Below are positions 1 through 7,365 of a DNA stretch of 64,000 bases, in pieces. Each line of letters starts with the position of its first letter. Position 1 is the stretch's first letter. The DNA is from CAWDVH01 sp963805705 (GTDB lineage Bacteria > Actinomycetota > Actinomycetes > Streptosporangiales > Streptosporangiaceae). The translations under genes and the position numbers were made by a program. The stretch is from contig CAWDVH010000001.1 in the NCBI GenBank assembly GCA_963805705.1, positions 2,480,001 through 2,544,000 of the forward strand. The letters run 5' to 3'. The notes under the pieces were generated by a model that saw only the letters and a list, made by a program, of their open reading frames with translations, had not been told where the DNA came from and did not search any database.

Positions 1-777
1 GACTGCAAGAACGCCCTGGTGGATGCGGGCGGCGACTACGAGGCCGCGGTGGAGGCCCTCCGGATCAAGGGCGCCAAGGATGTCAACAAGCGGGCCAAGC
101 GGACGGCCGCTAACGGCCTGATCACCGCCCAGCTGGAGGGCACCAGCGCCGGCGTGCTGCTGGAGCTCAACTGCGAGACCGACTTCGTGGCCAAGACTGA
201 CCTGTTCCAGCAGGTAGCAGCCGACATCGCCACGGCCGCCCTGGCCGCCGGGGCCGGGGACCGGCTCGCCGTGCTCGGGCTTGAGGTCCGGCCAGGGCAG
301 AACGCCCAGGAGCTGATCGAGGAAGCCGGCGCCGCGCTCAAGGAGAAGCTGGATGTCGGCCGGTTCGCCCGGTTCGAGGGCGGCTACATAACGAGCTACC
401 TGCACAAGTCTGATCCTGGCCTGCCGCCGACGCTCGGCGTGCTGGTCCAGGTCGACGAGCCGGGCGCCGAGATCGCGATGGACCTCGCGCATCAGGTCGC
501 GGCCATGCGGCCGCAGTATGTCACCCGCGACGAGGTGCCCGAGGACCTGGTGGCGAACGAGCGCAGGATCGCCGAGCAGCTGACCCGCGACGAGGGCAAG
601 CCGGAGCAGGCGATACCGAAGATCGTAGAGGGCCGCCTGAACGCGTTCTTCAAGGATGTCGTGCTGACCGAGCAGGAGTCCGTCCGGGTCCAGAAGAAGA
701 CGGTCAAGCAGCTGCTCGCCGAGCGCGGCGCGACCGTCCGCGCGTTCGCCCGGTTCCAGATCGGCCAGGCCGGTTGA
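1..777 (+). CDS. tsf: Elongation factor Ts, 5' end outside window
   Basis: EF-Ts catalyses GDP/GTP exchange on EF-Tu in the cytoplasm. The frame is open from base 1, which reads DCKNAL; in the family this lies about 20 residues after the start, so only the N-terminal tip is missing. The diagnostic LNCETDFVAK segment is present, followed by the dimerisation and C-terminal regions. The stop is at 775-777. It is the first gene of the block tsf-pyrH-frr-cdsA, all on the plus strand, the usual actinobacterial order (rpsB is expected just upstream). Identity is secure; only the start is unseen. Confidence 0.97.
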   Translation, partial: DCKNALVDAGGDYEAAVEALRIKGAKDVNKRAKRTAANGLITAQLEGTSAGVLLELNCETDFVAKTDLFQQVAADIATAALAAGAGDRLAVLGLEVRPGQNAQELIEEAGAALKEKLDVGRFARFEGGYITSYLHKSDPGLPPTLGVLVQVDEPGAEIAMDLAHQVAAMRPQYVTRDEVPEDLVANERRIAEQLTRDEGKPEQAIPKIVEGRLNAFFKDVVLTEQESVRVQKKTVKQLLAERGATVRAFARFQIGQAG

Positions 778-808
778 GATCACGCCCGGCAGGCCCGGTG
801 CGGCGAGG

Positions 809-1627
809 ATGCGTCCAGTGCGGGACGGCGGCTCGCCAGGCAGCGGCGTCGCTGTGAGCGACTGGGGCGCCGAGGCCCGCGGCGGCGCTGCCGTGGCCGG
901 GGAGGTTCACCCCAGCTGGAGCCGGGTGGTGCTGAAGCTGTCCGGCGAGGCATTCGCCGGCGGCGAGCCGCTCGGCATCTCGCCGGATGTGGTGATGCAC
1001 ATCGCGCGGGAGATCACGGCCGCGGTACGGGAAGGCATCCAGGTCGCGGCCGTGGTCGGCGGCGGGAACATGTTCCGCGGCGCCGCCTTGTCCGAGCGGG
1101 GCATCGACCGGGCGCGCGCCGATTACATGGGCATGCTCGGCACGGTCATCAACTGCCTGGCGCTGCAGGACGTGCTGGAGAAGCTCGGGGTGGAAACGCG
1201 GGTGCAGACCGCGATCACCATGGGGCAGGTGGCGGAGCCCTACATACCGCGCCGGGCCATCCGCCATCTCGAGAAGGGCCGGGTGGTGATCTTCGGCGCC
1301 GGGCTGGGCGCGCCGTTCTTCTCCACCGACACCTGTGCCGCCCAGCGGGCCCTGGAGATCGGCGCCGAGGCGGTGCTCAAGGGCACGAAGGTGGATGGCG
1401 TCTATGACGCCGACCCGCACCAGATGCCCGATGCCGTCCGCTTCCACCGGCTGGACTACGGCGAGGTGCTGCGCCGCGAGCTCAGATTCATGGACGCGAC
1501 GGCGGTGAGCCTGTGCATGGACAACGACCTGCCGATCGTTGTATTTGACCTGATGAGGGCGGGCAACGTGCTGCGCGCGGTCCGCGGTGAGAGGATCGGC
1601 ACGTTGGTGGGCCGGTTCGGGCGCTGA
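809..1627 (+). CDS. pyrH: UMP kinase
   Basis: It phosphorylates UMP to UDP with ATP, a hexameric amino-acid-kinase-fold enzyme of pyrimidine synthesis. Visible motifs are LKLSGEAFAGG (phosphate loop), VVGGGNMFRG, FGAGLGAPFFSTDT and LKGTKVDGVYDADP. At 272 residues from the first ATG it is about 30 longer than usual. The extra N-terminus is low-complexity, and a GTG at 854 may be the true start because the conserved fold begins near residue 38. It lies 31 nt after tsf and 21 nt before frr, probably in one operon. Confidence 0.95.
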   Translation: MRPVRDGGSPGSGVAVSDWGAEARGGAAVAGEVHPSWSRVVLKLSGEAFAGGEPLGISPDVVMHIAREITAAVREGIQVAAVVGGGNMFRGAALSERGIDRARADYMGMLGTVINCLALQDVLEKLGVETRVQTAITMGQVAEPYIPRRAIRHLEKGRVVIFGAGLGAPFFSTDTCAAQRALEIGAEAVLKGTKVDGVYDADPHQMPDAVRFHRLDYGEVLRRELRFMDATAVSLCMDNDLPIVVFDLMRAGNVLRAVRGERIGTLVGRFGR

Positions 1628-1648
1628 TGGCCACAGATAGGAGCCGCA

Positions 1649-2206
1649 GTGATTGACGACACTCTCCTCGAGGCCGAGGAGAAGATGGAGAAGGCGGTCG
1701 TGGTCGCCAAGGAGGAGTTCGGCGGCATCCGCACCGGCCGGGCGCATCCCTCGATGTTCAACAAGATCACGGCCGAGTACTACGGAACGCAGACCCCGGT
1801 CAACCAGCTGGCCTCCTTTCACATGCCCGAGCCGCGGATGGTGATCGTCCAGCCGTTCGACAAGTCGTCGCTGGCCGCGATCGAGAAGGCGATCAGGAGC
1901 AGCGATCTCGGCGTGAACCCGACGAACGACGGCTCGATCATCAGGGTCATCTTCCCTGAGCTCTCCGAGGAACGGCGGCGGGAATTCATCAAGGTCGCCC
2001 GGCACAAGGCCGAGGACAGCAAGGTGTCCATCCGCAACATCCGCCGGCACGCCAAGGACTCGATCGACAAGCTGGTCAAGGCCGGCGAGGCCGGCGAGGA
2101 CGACGGCCACCGGGCCGAGCGCGAGCTCGACGATCTCACCCACAGCTACGTGGCGCAGGTAGATGAGCTGCTCAAGCACAAGGAAGCTGAGCTCCTCGAG
2201 GTATAG
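1649..2206 (+). CDS. frr: Ribosome recycling factor
   Basis: RRF splits post-termination ribosomes together with EF-G. The 185-residue length is exactly that of the family. Characteristic segments are the RTGRAHPSMF helix, the FPELSEERRREF hinge (equivalent to the PPxTEERR motif) and the C-terminal helix ending VDELLKHKEAELLEV. The GTG start at 1649 is preceded by AGGAG about 6 nt upstream, which supports it over the internal ATG. It lies between pyrH and cdsA as in other actinomycetes. Confidence 0.97.
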   Translation: MIDDTLLEAEEKMEKAVVVAKEEFGGIRTGRAHPSMFNKITAEYYGTQTPVNQLASFHMPEPRMVIVQPFDKSSLAAIEKAIRSSDLGVNPTNDGSIIRVIFPELSEERRREFIKVARHKAEDSKVSIRNIRRHAKDSIDKLVKAGEAGEDDGHRAERELDDLTHSYVAQVDELLKHKEAELLEV

Positions 2207-2248
2207 CCGCGGCGATCCTGGCATCCGGCGCGGGGGAGGGCGGGCCGC

Positions 2249-3106
2249 GTGAGCGAGCACGAGCCGATCGTGAGCGAGCGCACGCCGATCAGGACGGGCC
2301 GCAACCTTCCCGTCGCGATCGGGGTGGGCCTCGTGCTGGGCGGCCTGGCCCTGCTCACCCTGCTCACGGTGAAGGCCACGTTCCTGCTGTACGTGGGAGT
2401 GCTGGTCCTCGTGGCCCTGCTGGAGCTCAGCCGGGCGGTGGGCACCCGCGACATCCGCCTGTCCCTGGCCCCGATCGCCGCCGGCGGCGCCGCGATGTTC
2501 GTGCTGGCCTACTGGCGCGGGGAGCAGGCCACGCTGGCCGCCACGGCCGGGACCGTCGTGCTGCTGCTGGCCTGGCGGCTGCCCGCCGGCCCCTCGGGCT
2601 ACCTGCGGGACGTCACGGCCAGCGTGTTCACCCTGGCGTACCTGCCGCTGATGGCCGTCTTCGTCTCGCTCATGCTGGCCCGCCCCGATGGCGACCGGCG
2701 GGTGCTGGTGTTCCTCATCCTCACCGTGTGCAGCGACGCGGGCGGCTACTTCGCCGGAATCCTCATCGGGCGGCATCCGATGGCGCCGGCCATCAGCCCG
2801 AAGAAGACCTGGGAGGGACTCGGCGGGTCGATCGTGGCCTGCCTGGCGGGCGGCGCGATCCTGCTGCCGTGGCTGCTGCACGGGCGCCTCTGGCAGGGCC
2901 TGGTCCTGGGTGCGGCCGCGGTCGGCGCCGCGACCCTCGGCGATCTGGTCGAGTCGATGATCAAGCGGGATCTCCGGCTCAAGGACATGGGCTCGGTGCT
3001 GCCCGGACACGGCGGGATCCTGGAGCGGCTCGACTCGCTCCTGGTGATGGCCCCGGTCGTCTGGCTGCTGCTGGCAATCTTCATTCCGAACGGGCACCAG
3101 GGGTGA
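2249..3106 (+). CDS. cdsA: Phosphatidate cytidylyltransferase
   Basis: This integral membrane enzyme makes CDP-diacylglycerol from phosphatidate and CTP, the branch point of phospholipid synthesis. Of its 285 residues most are hydrophobic segments. The C-terminal family signature is clear: KRDLRLKDMGSVLPGHGG followed by ILERLDS, with Glu in place of the more usual Asp before Arg. The SPKKTWEG segment seen in CdsA is at about residue 178. A GTG start follows a GGGAGGGCGGG stretch. It is the last gene of the tsf-pyrH-frr-cdsA run. Confidence 0.95.
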   Translation: MSEHEPIVSERTPIRTGRNLPVAIGVGLVLGGLALLTLLTVKATFLLYVGVLVLVALLELSRAVGTRDIRLSLAPIAAGGAAMFVLAYWRGEQATLAATAGTVVLLLAWRLPAGPSGYLRDVTASVFTLAYLPLMAVFVSLMLARPDGDRRVLVFLILTVCSDAGGYFAGILIGRHPMAPAISPKKTWEGLGGSIVACLAGGAILLPWLLHGRLWQGLVLGAAAVGAATLGDLVESMIKRDLRLKDMGSVLPGHGGILERLDSLLVMAPVVWLLLAIFIPNGHQG

Positions 3107-3129
3107 GCTGAGCATCCCCGGCTGCTCGT

Positions 3130-3200
3130 CCGCGACGGCCCGCCCGCGACCGCTAGCCCGCGACGGCCCGCCTGCGACCGCTAGCCCGCGACCGCTAGCC
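3130..3200. repeat. 28-bp tandem repeat overlapping the 3' end of the SUFU gene
   Basis: Two nearly identical 28-bp units (3130-3157 and 3158-3185, one mismatch) are followed by a 15-bp partial copy (3186-3200). Each contains CCGCTAGC, which on the minus strand supplies the TAG stop codon of the SUFU-domain gene (stop at 3195-3197). The repeat therefore looks like duplication of that gene's terminal bases into the gap after cdsA. Confidence 0.85.
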
Positions 3201-4316
3201 CACCACCCAGCTGCGACGCTGCGCGGCCAGCTGGTTGATGAGGCTGACCGCCCCCCGGTCGGCGGCGAGCAGCCGCTCCCGCTCGGTGACCGGGACAACC
3301 CAGAGCCACCGGGCGGCCTCACCGCTGAACGCGAAGCCGGACAGGTCGGGGACCTCGGGGCCGATCAGCGCGCCGGGCTCCTCCAGGAGCAGCACCGCCT
3401 CGTTGCCTCGCCCCAGCGGGAAGGTCGCGGGCTCGTGGTACCAGGGGATGGTGCGGCCGGCGGAGAACCAGGTCACCTCGCGCCACGGATACTGGGCGAG
3501 CCACAGGAAGATGCGGGCCGCCTCAGTGCTCGGCATGGTGGTCGCGATCGCGAGCTCGACCCTGGCCCTGCTCCCCGCTTCTTCCCCGGCCTGCTCGATG
3601 GCCGGCATCCGCTGGCAGCACATTCCCACGGTGGACAGGACCGTGTAGGGGCGGTGGGCGGTCGGCGGGCGCTCGGACACGCCCACCGCCGGCTGCTGGC
3701 CGCCGCCGACATCCCAGTACCTCGCGCCTGGCCCGAGCCTGCTGAGCAGATGGCCGAGGGCCGCCTGCCGGAACGCCGCCCATCCGCCCTGGTCTGCGCG
3801 CCATCGCCAGAATCTCTCCGCTGCCTCCACCCGGGGACCGAGACCCTCCATCGCGTCGTCGAGTGACCAGCCAAACGGAGTCTGCCCGATCACGTCCCGG
3901 CTGTACCCTGGCATGCCCCTGGACATGTCGGACCAGCCGGGGATCACGGCCAGGAGCTCGTCGTTCTCGAGGATCGCGACGCCGTCGCCCTCCTCGAGCC
4001 ACAGGGCCCGCAGCGATCCGGGCTCCGGCTCCGGCCGTCCGTGCGGATGCCTGGTGTGCTCCGCGGGCATCTCCGGCGCCCGCCCGGAGCCGAGCCGGGC
4101 CAGGTCGGTGGTCGCCGGGGCCTGCTGGTGGTTGGCGATCCAGGTGGCCGCGATGGCCGTGGTGGAGTCGTGCATGTACGCGGCCGTCGTGGATCCGTCA
4201 CTCTCGACGACCACGCGCCTGCTGGCGTAGGGGCTCTCGCTCTCCAGCAGGATTCTCGGCCGCCCGGGTTCGGCGGTTATCCTGGACGGGCTAGCTCCTC
4301 TGCGCAGTGTCGGCAT
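3195..4316 (-). CDS. Suppressor-of-fused (SUFU) domain protein
   Basis: The C-terminal half matches the bacterial SUFU family: PYTVLSTVGM, then FLWLAQYP, then the WLWVVPVTERERLLAADRG block near the end. The function of bacterial SUFU proteins is not established; some act as immunity proteins or adaptors. The N-terminal half (IPGWSDMSRGMPGYSRD, TPFGWSLDDAMEGLG) resembles actinobacterial versions of this family. I prefer ATG 4316 (373 residues) over the ATG at 4358 because a TAGATT element lies 8 nt upstream, as at other probably leaderless genes here. It is convergent with cdsA and divergent from rlmN. Confidence 0.8.
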   Translation of the reverse strand: MPTLRRGASPSRITAEPGRPRILLESESPYASRRVVVESDGSTTAAYMHDSTTAIAATWIANHQQAPATTDLARLGSGRAPEMPAEHTRHPHGRPEPEPGSLRALWLEEGDGVAILENDELLAVIPGWSDMSRGMPGYSRDVIGQTPFGWSLDDAMEGLGPRVEAAERFWRWRADQGGWAAFRQAALGHLLSRLGPGARYWDVGGGQQPAVGVSERPPTAHRPYTVLSTVGMCCQRMPAIEQAGEEAGSRARVELAIATTMPSTEAARIFLWLAQYPWREVTWFSAGRTIPWYHEPATFPLGRGNEAVLLLEEPGALIGPEVPDLSGFAFSGEAARWLWVVPVTERERLLAADRGAVSLINQLAAQRRSWVVG

Positions 4317-4324
4317 AGTTCCGA

Positions 4325-4330
4325 AATCTA
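4325..4330 (-). promoter_or_regulatory. -10-like TAGATT for leaderless SUFU gene
   Basis: Read on the minus strand, TAGATT lies 8 nt before the proposed ATG at 4316. The spacing puts the transcription start at or next to the start codon. No clear -35 was identified. Confidence 0.4.
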
Positions 4331-4463
4331 CTGACTTATCGCAGGTCAGACCGGTCATGTGCGGATTTCGTTAGAGGTTTGCAACGGCTTGTCCCCCGGT
4401 GTCGGAACTCAGGTGGCCGCCAGGCCAGGAAAAAGCACCACCAGGCACGGAAAAGGAGCACAG

Positions 4464-5615
4464 GTGGCGACCGCAGGATCTGCCGTGCCGCTGGAGATCA
4501 CGGCCAGCCCCGCCGGCCGGGCCGGCCGCTCCCGGCCGCCCCGGCACCTCGCGGACCTCAGTCCCGCGGACCGCCGCGCGGCCGCCCGTGAGCTCGGGCA
4601 CCGCGAATTTCGCGCCGACCAGCTCTCGCGGCACTACTTCGCGCGACTGACCGATGATCCCGGCCAGATGACGGACCTGCCCGCGCACGTGCGCGGCGGC
4701 CTGGCCGATGCGCTCCTGCCCCGGCTGCTGACCGCCGAGCGCGAGCTGACCTGCGACCAGGGCATGACCCGCAAGACGCTGTGGCGCGGCTTCGACGGCG
4801 CTTACGTCGAGTCCGTGCTGATGCGCTATCCGGGCCGCGTGACCATGTGCGTCTCATCACAGGCGGGCTGCGGCATGGCCTGCCCGTTCTGCGCGACCGG
4901 CCAGGCCGGCCTGACCCGTAACCTGTCGGCCGCCGAGATCGTGGCTCAGGTCGTCTCCGGGGCCAGGGCCCTGGCCAGCGGCGAGGTGCCGGGCGGCCCC
5001 GGCCGGGTCTCCAACGTCGTGTTCATGGGCATGGGCGAGCCGCTGGCGAACTACGCGAGCGTGCTGGCCGCGGTGCGCCGCATCACGGACCCGGTTCCCG
5101 ATGGGCTGGGCATATCGCAGCGGGCCGTGACGGTCTCCACGGTCGGCCTGGTCCCGGCGATCGCCAGGCTGGCCGACGAGAAGCTGTCGGTGCGGCTCGC
5201 GGTATCGCTGCACGCGCCGGATGACGAGCTGCGCGACGAGCTGGTGCCGGTGAACCGGCGCTGGAAGGTAGCCCAGGTGCTCGACGCGGCGTGGCAGTAC
5301 GCGGCCGCTACCGGGCGCCGGGTCTCCATTGAGTACGCCATGATCCGTGACATCAACGACCAGGCCTGGCGCGCCGAGGCCCTGGCCGACCTGCTCTCCG
5401 GTCACCTGGCGCACGTGAACCTCATCCCGCTCAATCCCACCCCCGGCTCGAAGTGGACCGCGTCGGATCCGCAGGTGGCCCGTGAATTCACCGGCCGGCT
5501 CGCCGCGCGGGGAATTCCCGTCACTGTCCGTGATACGCGCGGGACGCAGATCGACGGAGCCTGCGGACAGCTCGCGGCCGGAAGCCAGGTCGCCCCCCGC
5601 CCGCTGTCCGGCTAG
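4464..5615 (+). CDS. rlmN: 23S rRNA/tRNA adenine-C2 methyltransferase RlmN
   Basis: This radical-SAM enzyme methylates A2503 of 23S rRNA and A37 of some tRNAs. The GTG at 4464 is chosen because AAAAGGAG lies 5 nt upstream; an in-frame ATG at 4359 would add 35 unconserved residues. With this start the protein has 383 residues. The cluster cysteines are C136-x3-C140-x2-C143 (GCGMACPFC), and the methyl-carrying cysteine is about C367 in GACGQL. VVFMGMGEP and the HVNLIPLNP segment are also typical. Confidence 0.96.
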   Translation: MATAGSAVPLEITASPAGRAGRSRPPRHLADLSPADRRAAARELGHREFRADQLSRHYFARLTDDPGQMTDLPAHVRGGLADALLPRLLTAERELTCDQGMTRKTLWRGFDGAYVESVLMRYPGRVTMCVSSQAGCGMACPFCATGQAGLTRNLSAAEIVAQVVSGARALASGEVPGGPGRVSNVVFMGMGEPLANYASVLAAVRRITDPVPDGLGISQRAVTVSTVGLVPAIARLADEKLSVRLAVSLHAPDDELRDELVPVNRRWKVAQVLDAAWQYAAATGRRVSIEYAMIRDINDQAWRAEALADLLSGHLAHVNLIPLNPTPGSKWTASDPQVAREFTGRLAARGIPVTVRDTRGTQIDGACGQLAAGSQVAPRPLSG

Positions 5616-5616
5616 C

Positions 5617-5635
5617 TGCCCGGCCGCACCGGGCA
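5617..5635 (+). terminator. Hairpin after rlmN
   Basis: TGCCCGG, a 5-nt loop and CCGGGCA form a perfect 7-bp stem just after the rlmN stop. There is no U-tract, as is common in high-GC actinomycetes, so a terminator role is inferred from position. Confidence 0.5.
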
Positions 5636-5663
5636 GGCACTGCCCCGGCCGGCGGCGGCCCGG

Positions 5664-5669
5664 TACCGT
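5664..5669 (+). promoter_or_regulatory. -10-like TACCGT for acyltransferase gene
   Basis: TACCGT ends 6 nt before the ATG at 5676, so the transcript would begin at the start codon. No Shine-Dalgarno sequence is visible, consistent with a leaderless mRNA. Confidence 0.4.
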
Positions 5670-5675
5670 GTCGCC

Positions 5676-6335
5676 ATGTCATGGAAGCGCACGCTAGGCA
5701 GGTGGCGGCGGGCGGCCGCCGCTGACCTGATCCACGCCGCCTGGCGCGCCGTCCAGCGGGCCGGGACGATTACCGCCGAGTCAGCCGCCGGCCGCCGGTT
5801 CGCCTCATTCGGCCCGCGGTCGCTGATGGCCTTCCCGACCGGGGCGGTGTTCGGCGAAAGCTGGATTCATATCGGTGACCAGACCATCATCTCGGCGCAG
5901 GTCACGCTATCGGCGGGGATGATGCCTGGCCATGATCTGGGGCCGGATCCGGTGATGCGGGTGGGGGACCGCTGCGTGATCGGGCGCGGCAGCCACATAG
6001 TCGCCCACCACTCGATCCTGATCGGGGATGATGTCTTCACCGGGCCCTATGTCTACATTACCGACCAGAATCACAGCTATGAGGATACTGAGGCGCCGGT
6101 CGGACGGCAGTGGCCGGTGAACGCGCCGGTGTCCATCGGCGCCGGGACCTGGCTGGGCACCGGCGCCGTCGTCCTGCCCGGATCGGTCATCGGCCGGAAT
6201 GTGGTCGTGGCCGCCGGCTCGGTGGTGCGCGGGAAGGTCCCTGATCTGTGCGTCGTGGCCGGAGTTCCCGCCCGGATCGTGCGGGAGTACGTGCCCGGCC
6301 AGGGCTGGTCGCGCCCGGCGATCCGGGCGGACTGA
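5676..6335 (+). CDS. Hexapeptide-repeat acyltransferase
   Basis: The protein has 219 residues with left-handed beta-helix repeats: VGDRCVIGRGSHIVAHHSI, GDDVFTGPYVYITDQNHSY, then VSIGAGTWLGTGAVVLPGS and IGRNVVVAAGSVV, ending AGVPARIVREY. This is the maltose/galactoside acetyltransferase-like arrangement, with the HSY histidine a likely catalytic residue. The acceptor is unknown: a sugar, lipid or cell-wall precursor is possible. The N-terminal 45 residues are basic and Ala-rich. It is a single gene between rlmN and a convergent conserved protein. Confidence 0.8.
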   Translation: MSWKRTLGRWRRAAAADLIHAAWRAVQRAGTITAESAAGRRFASFGPRSLMAFPTGAVFGESWIHIGDQTIISAQVTLSAGMMPGHDLGPDPVMRVGDRCVIGRGSHIVAHHSILIGDDVFTGPYVYITDQNHSYEDTEAPVGRQWPVNAPVSIGAGTWLGTGAVVLPGSVIGRNVVVAAGSVVRGKVPDLCVVAGVPARIVREYVPGQGWSRPAIRAD

Positions 6336-6423
6336 GGCACTTGGCCGGCGCGAGCTCGCCGAGGGCCTGGCCCGCCGGGCCGCGGCGGCCCTGGACACCT
6401 GCGGTGCTGCGGCGGCCGCCGGC

Positions 6424-6861
6424 TCAGGGCTGGCGCGGGACGACGTCCGGCGGCCCGCCCGTGACATGGCGGCGTCCGTCCTGCGGTCCGGCTAGCTGCG
6501 GCACGAAAACCTCGCCGCGCAGGGCGCGCCCGACGAGCTCCACGGAGCGTGCGGTCTGGGCCAGCCGCAGGCCCTCGCTGCGGTAGACCGCGAGCACCGC
6601 CTCGACGCCGCCCGGCGGCAGATCGCCGCCGAGCTCGGCGCGGGCGGTGCGGTATCCCTGGCGCGCCCCCTCGACGCAGGCCGAGATGTGATGCCTGGCC
6701 AGCGTCACGAGGGCCACCGGATGGCGGACCAGCACGCCATGCAGCCGGTAGTCGGGCGGGACGATATCCAGCAGCCACGCCACCGCCGTCTGCTCGAACC
6801 GCTCGCTGCCCGGCGGGTGCACCCCCGCCGGCCAGCCAGGCGGGAGATAGGCTGCCATCAC
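6424..6861 (-). CDS. Conserved actinobacterial protein of unknown function
   Basis: The protein has 145 residues and begins MMAAYLPPGWPAGVHPPGSE. Blocks such as FEQTAVAWLLDIVPPDYR and VLVRHPVALVTLARHH recall a protein widespread and conserved in actinomycetes, for which I know no function. The final 25 residues are low-complexity. No signal peptide or membrane helix is seen. The second Met may be the start. It lies between the acyltransferase (convergent) and another small minus-strand gene. Confidence 0.7.
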   Translation of the reverse strand: MMAAYLPPGWPAGVHPPGSERFEQTAVAWLLDIVPPDYRLHGVLVRHPVALVTLARHHISACVEGARQGYRTARAELGGDLPPGGVEAVLAVYRSEGLRLAQTARSVELVGRALRGEVFVPQLAGPQDGRRHVTGGPPDVVPRQP

Positions 6862-6954
6862 CCCAGCATATGTCCTGTCGAACGTATATTCCAGATTATC
6901 CGACTGCGCTGGCCATACTGGCAGCGACTCCGGATGGCGCGCCGGGCCTGCGGC

Positions 6955-7137
6955 TCATGCGGCCTTGATGGTCATGTCGCTGCAGGGCGCCGGGCGCCCG
7001 GCCGACGGCGGCCGGCCGGGCGAGCTGGTGCCCCGCCGGCTGCGGCGTGCCCCGCGGGCGCGCCGGTCGGCGGCGGCCTGCGCCCGCAGGTCGCTGACAT
7101 GGTCAGCAGCGAGAAGCGATACCAGGTACGGGTGCAT
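6955..7137 (-). CDS. Small conserved basic protein (60 aa)
   Basis: The reading frame is longer upstream, but the real start is ATG 7137. GGAGGT lies 7 nt before it on the minus strand, the best ribosome site in the area. The product begins MHPYLVSLLAADHVSDLR and continues with an Arg/Ala-rich helix (AQAAADRRARGARR). It resembles very small basic proteins common in actinomycetes, often near regulators. The function is unknown. The strong RBS and start context are the main evidence that it is real. Confidence 0.65.
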   Translation of the reverse strand: MHPYLVSLLAADHVSDLRAQAAADRRARGARRSRRGTSSPGRPPSAGRPAPCSDMTIKAA

Positions 7138-7199
7138 TGCTACTACCTCCACGAGATCCCGGGCCACGGATGTCGCCCGGCATGACCTCAGGCTCGCCG

Positions 7200-7234
7200 T
7201 AAGGCACCCCCCGCCGCATCGGGCGTATGCCTTA
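7200..7234. other. Inverted repeat upstream of typA
   Basis: TAAGGCA (7200-7206) and TGCCTTA (7228-7234) are perfect arms around a 21-nt GC-rich centre. The site lies 74 nt before a -10-like TAAACT (7308-7313) ahead of typA. It could be an operator or a terminator from either side; the sequence alone does not decide. Confidence 0.35.
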
Positions 7235-7365
7235 TCTCTGGCCGGCCCGATGGCCTTAGGCGGGCCAGCGGCGGCCCTGCCTGGACGGCGCAATGGCACA
7301 GGCGAATAAACTGGAAGATGCGCCGTCGTTATGGCGCCCCCCTTAGCTATCCGGAGCCTTCCCGC

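Noticed and set aside
704..3322. 872-codon open frame on the minus strand
   Set aside because: It is antisense to pyrH, frr and cdsA. Its composition is Arg/Gly/His-rich with no domain, a usual product of high GC at third codon positions.
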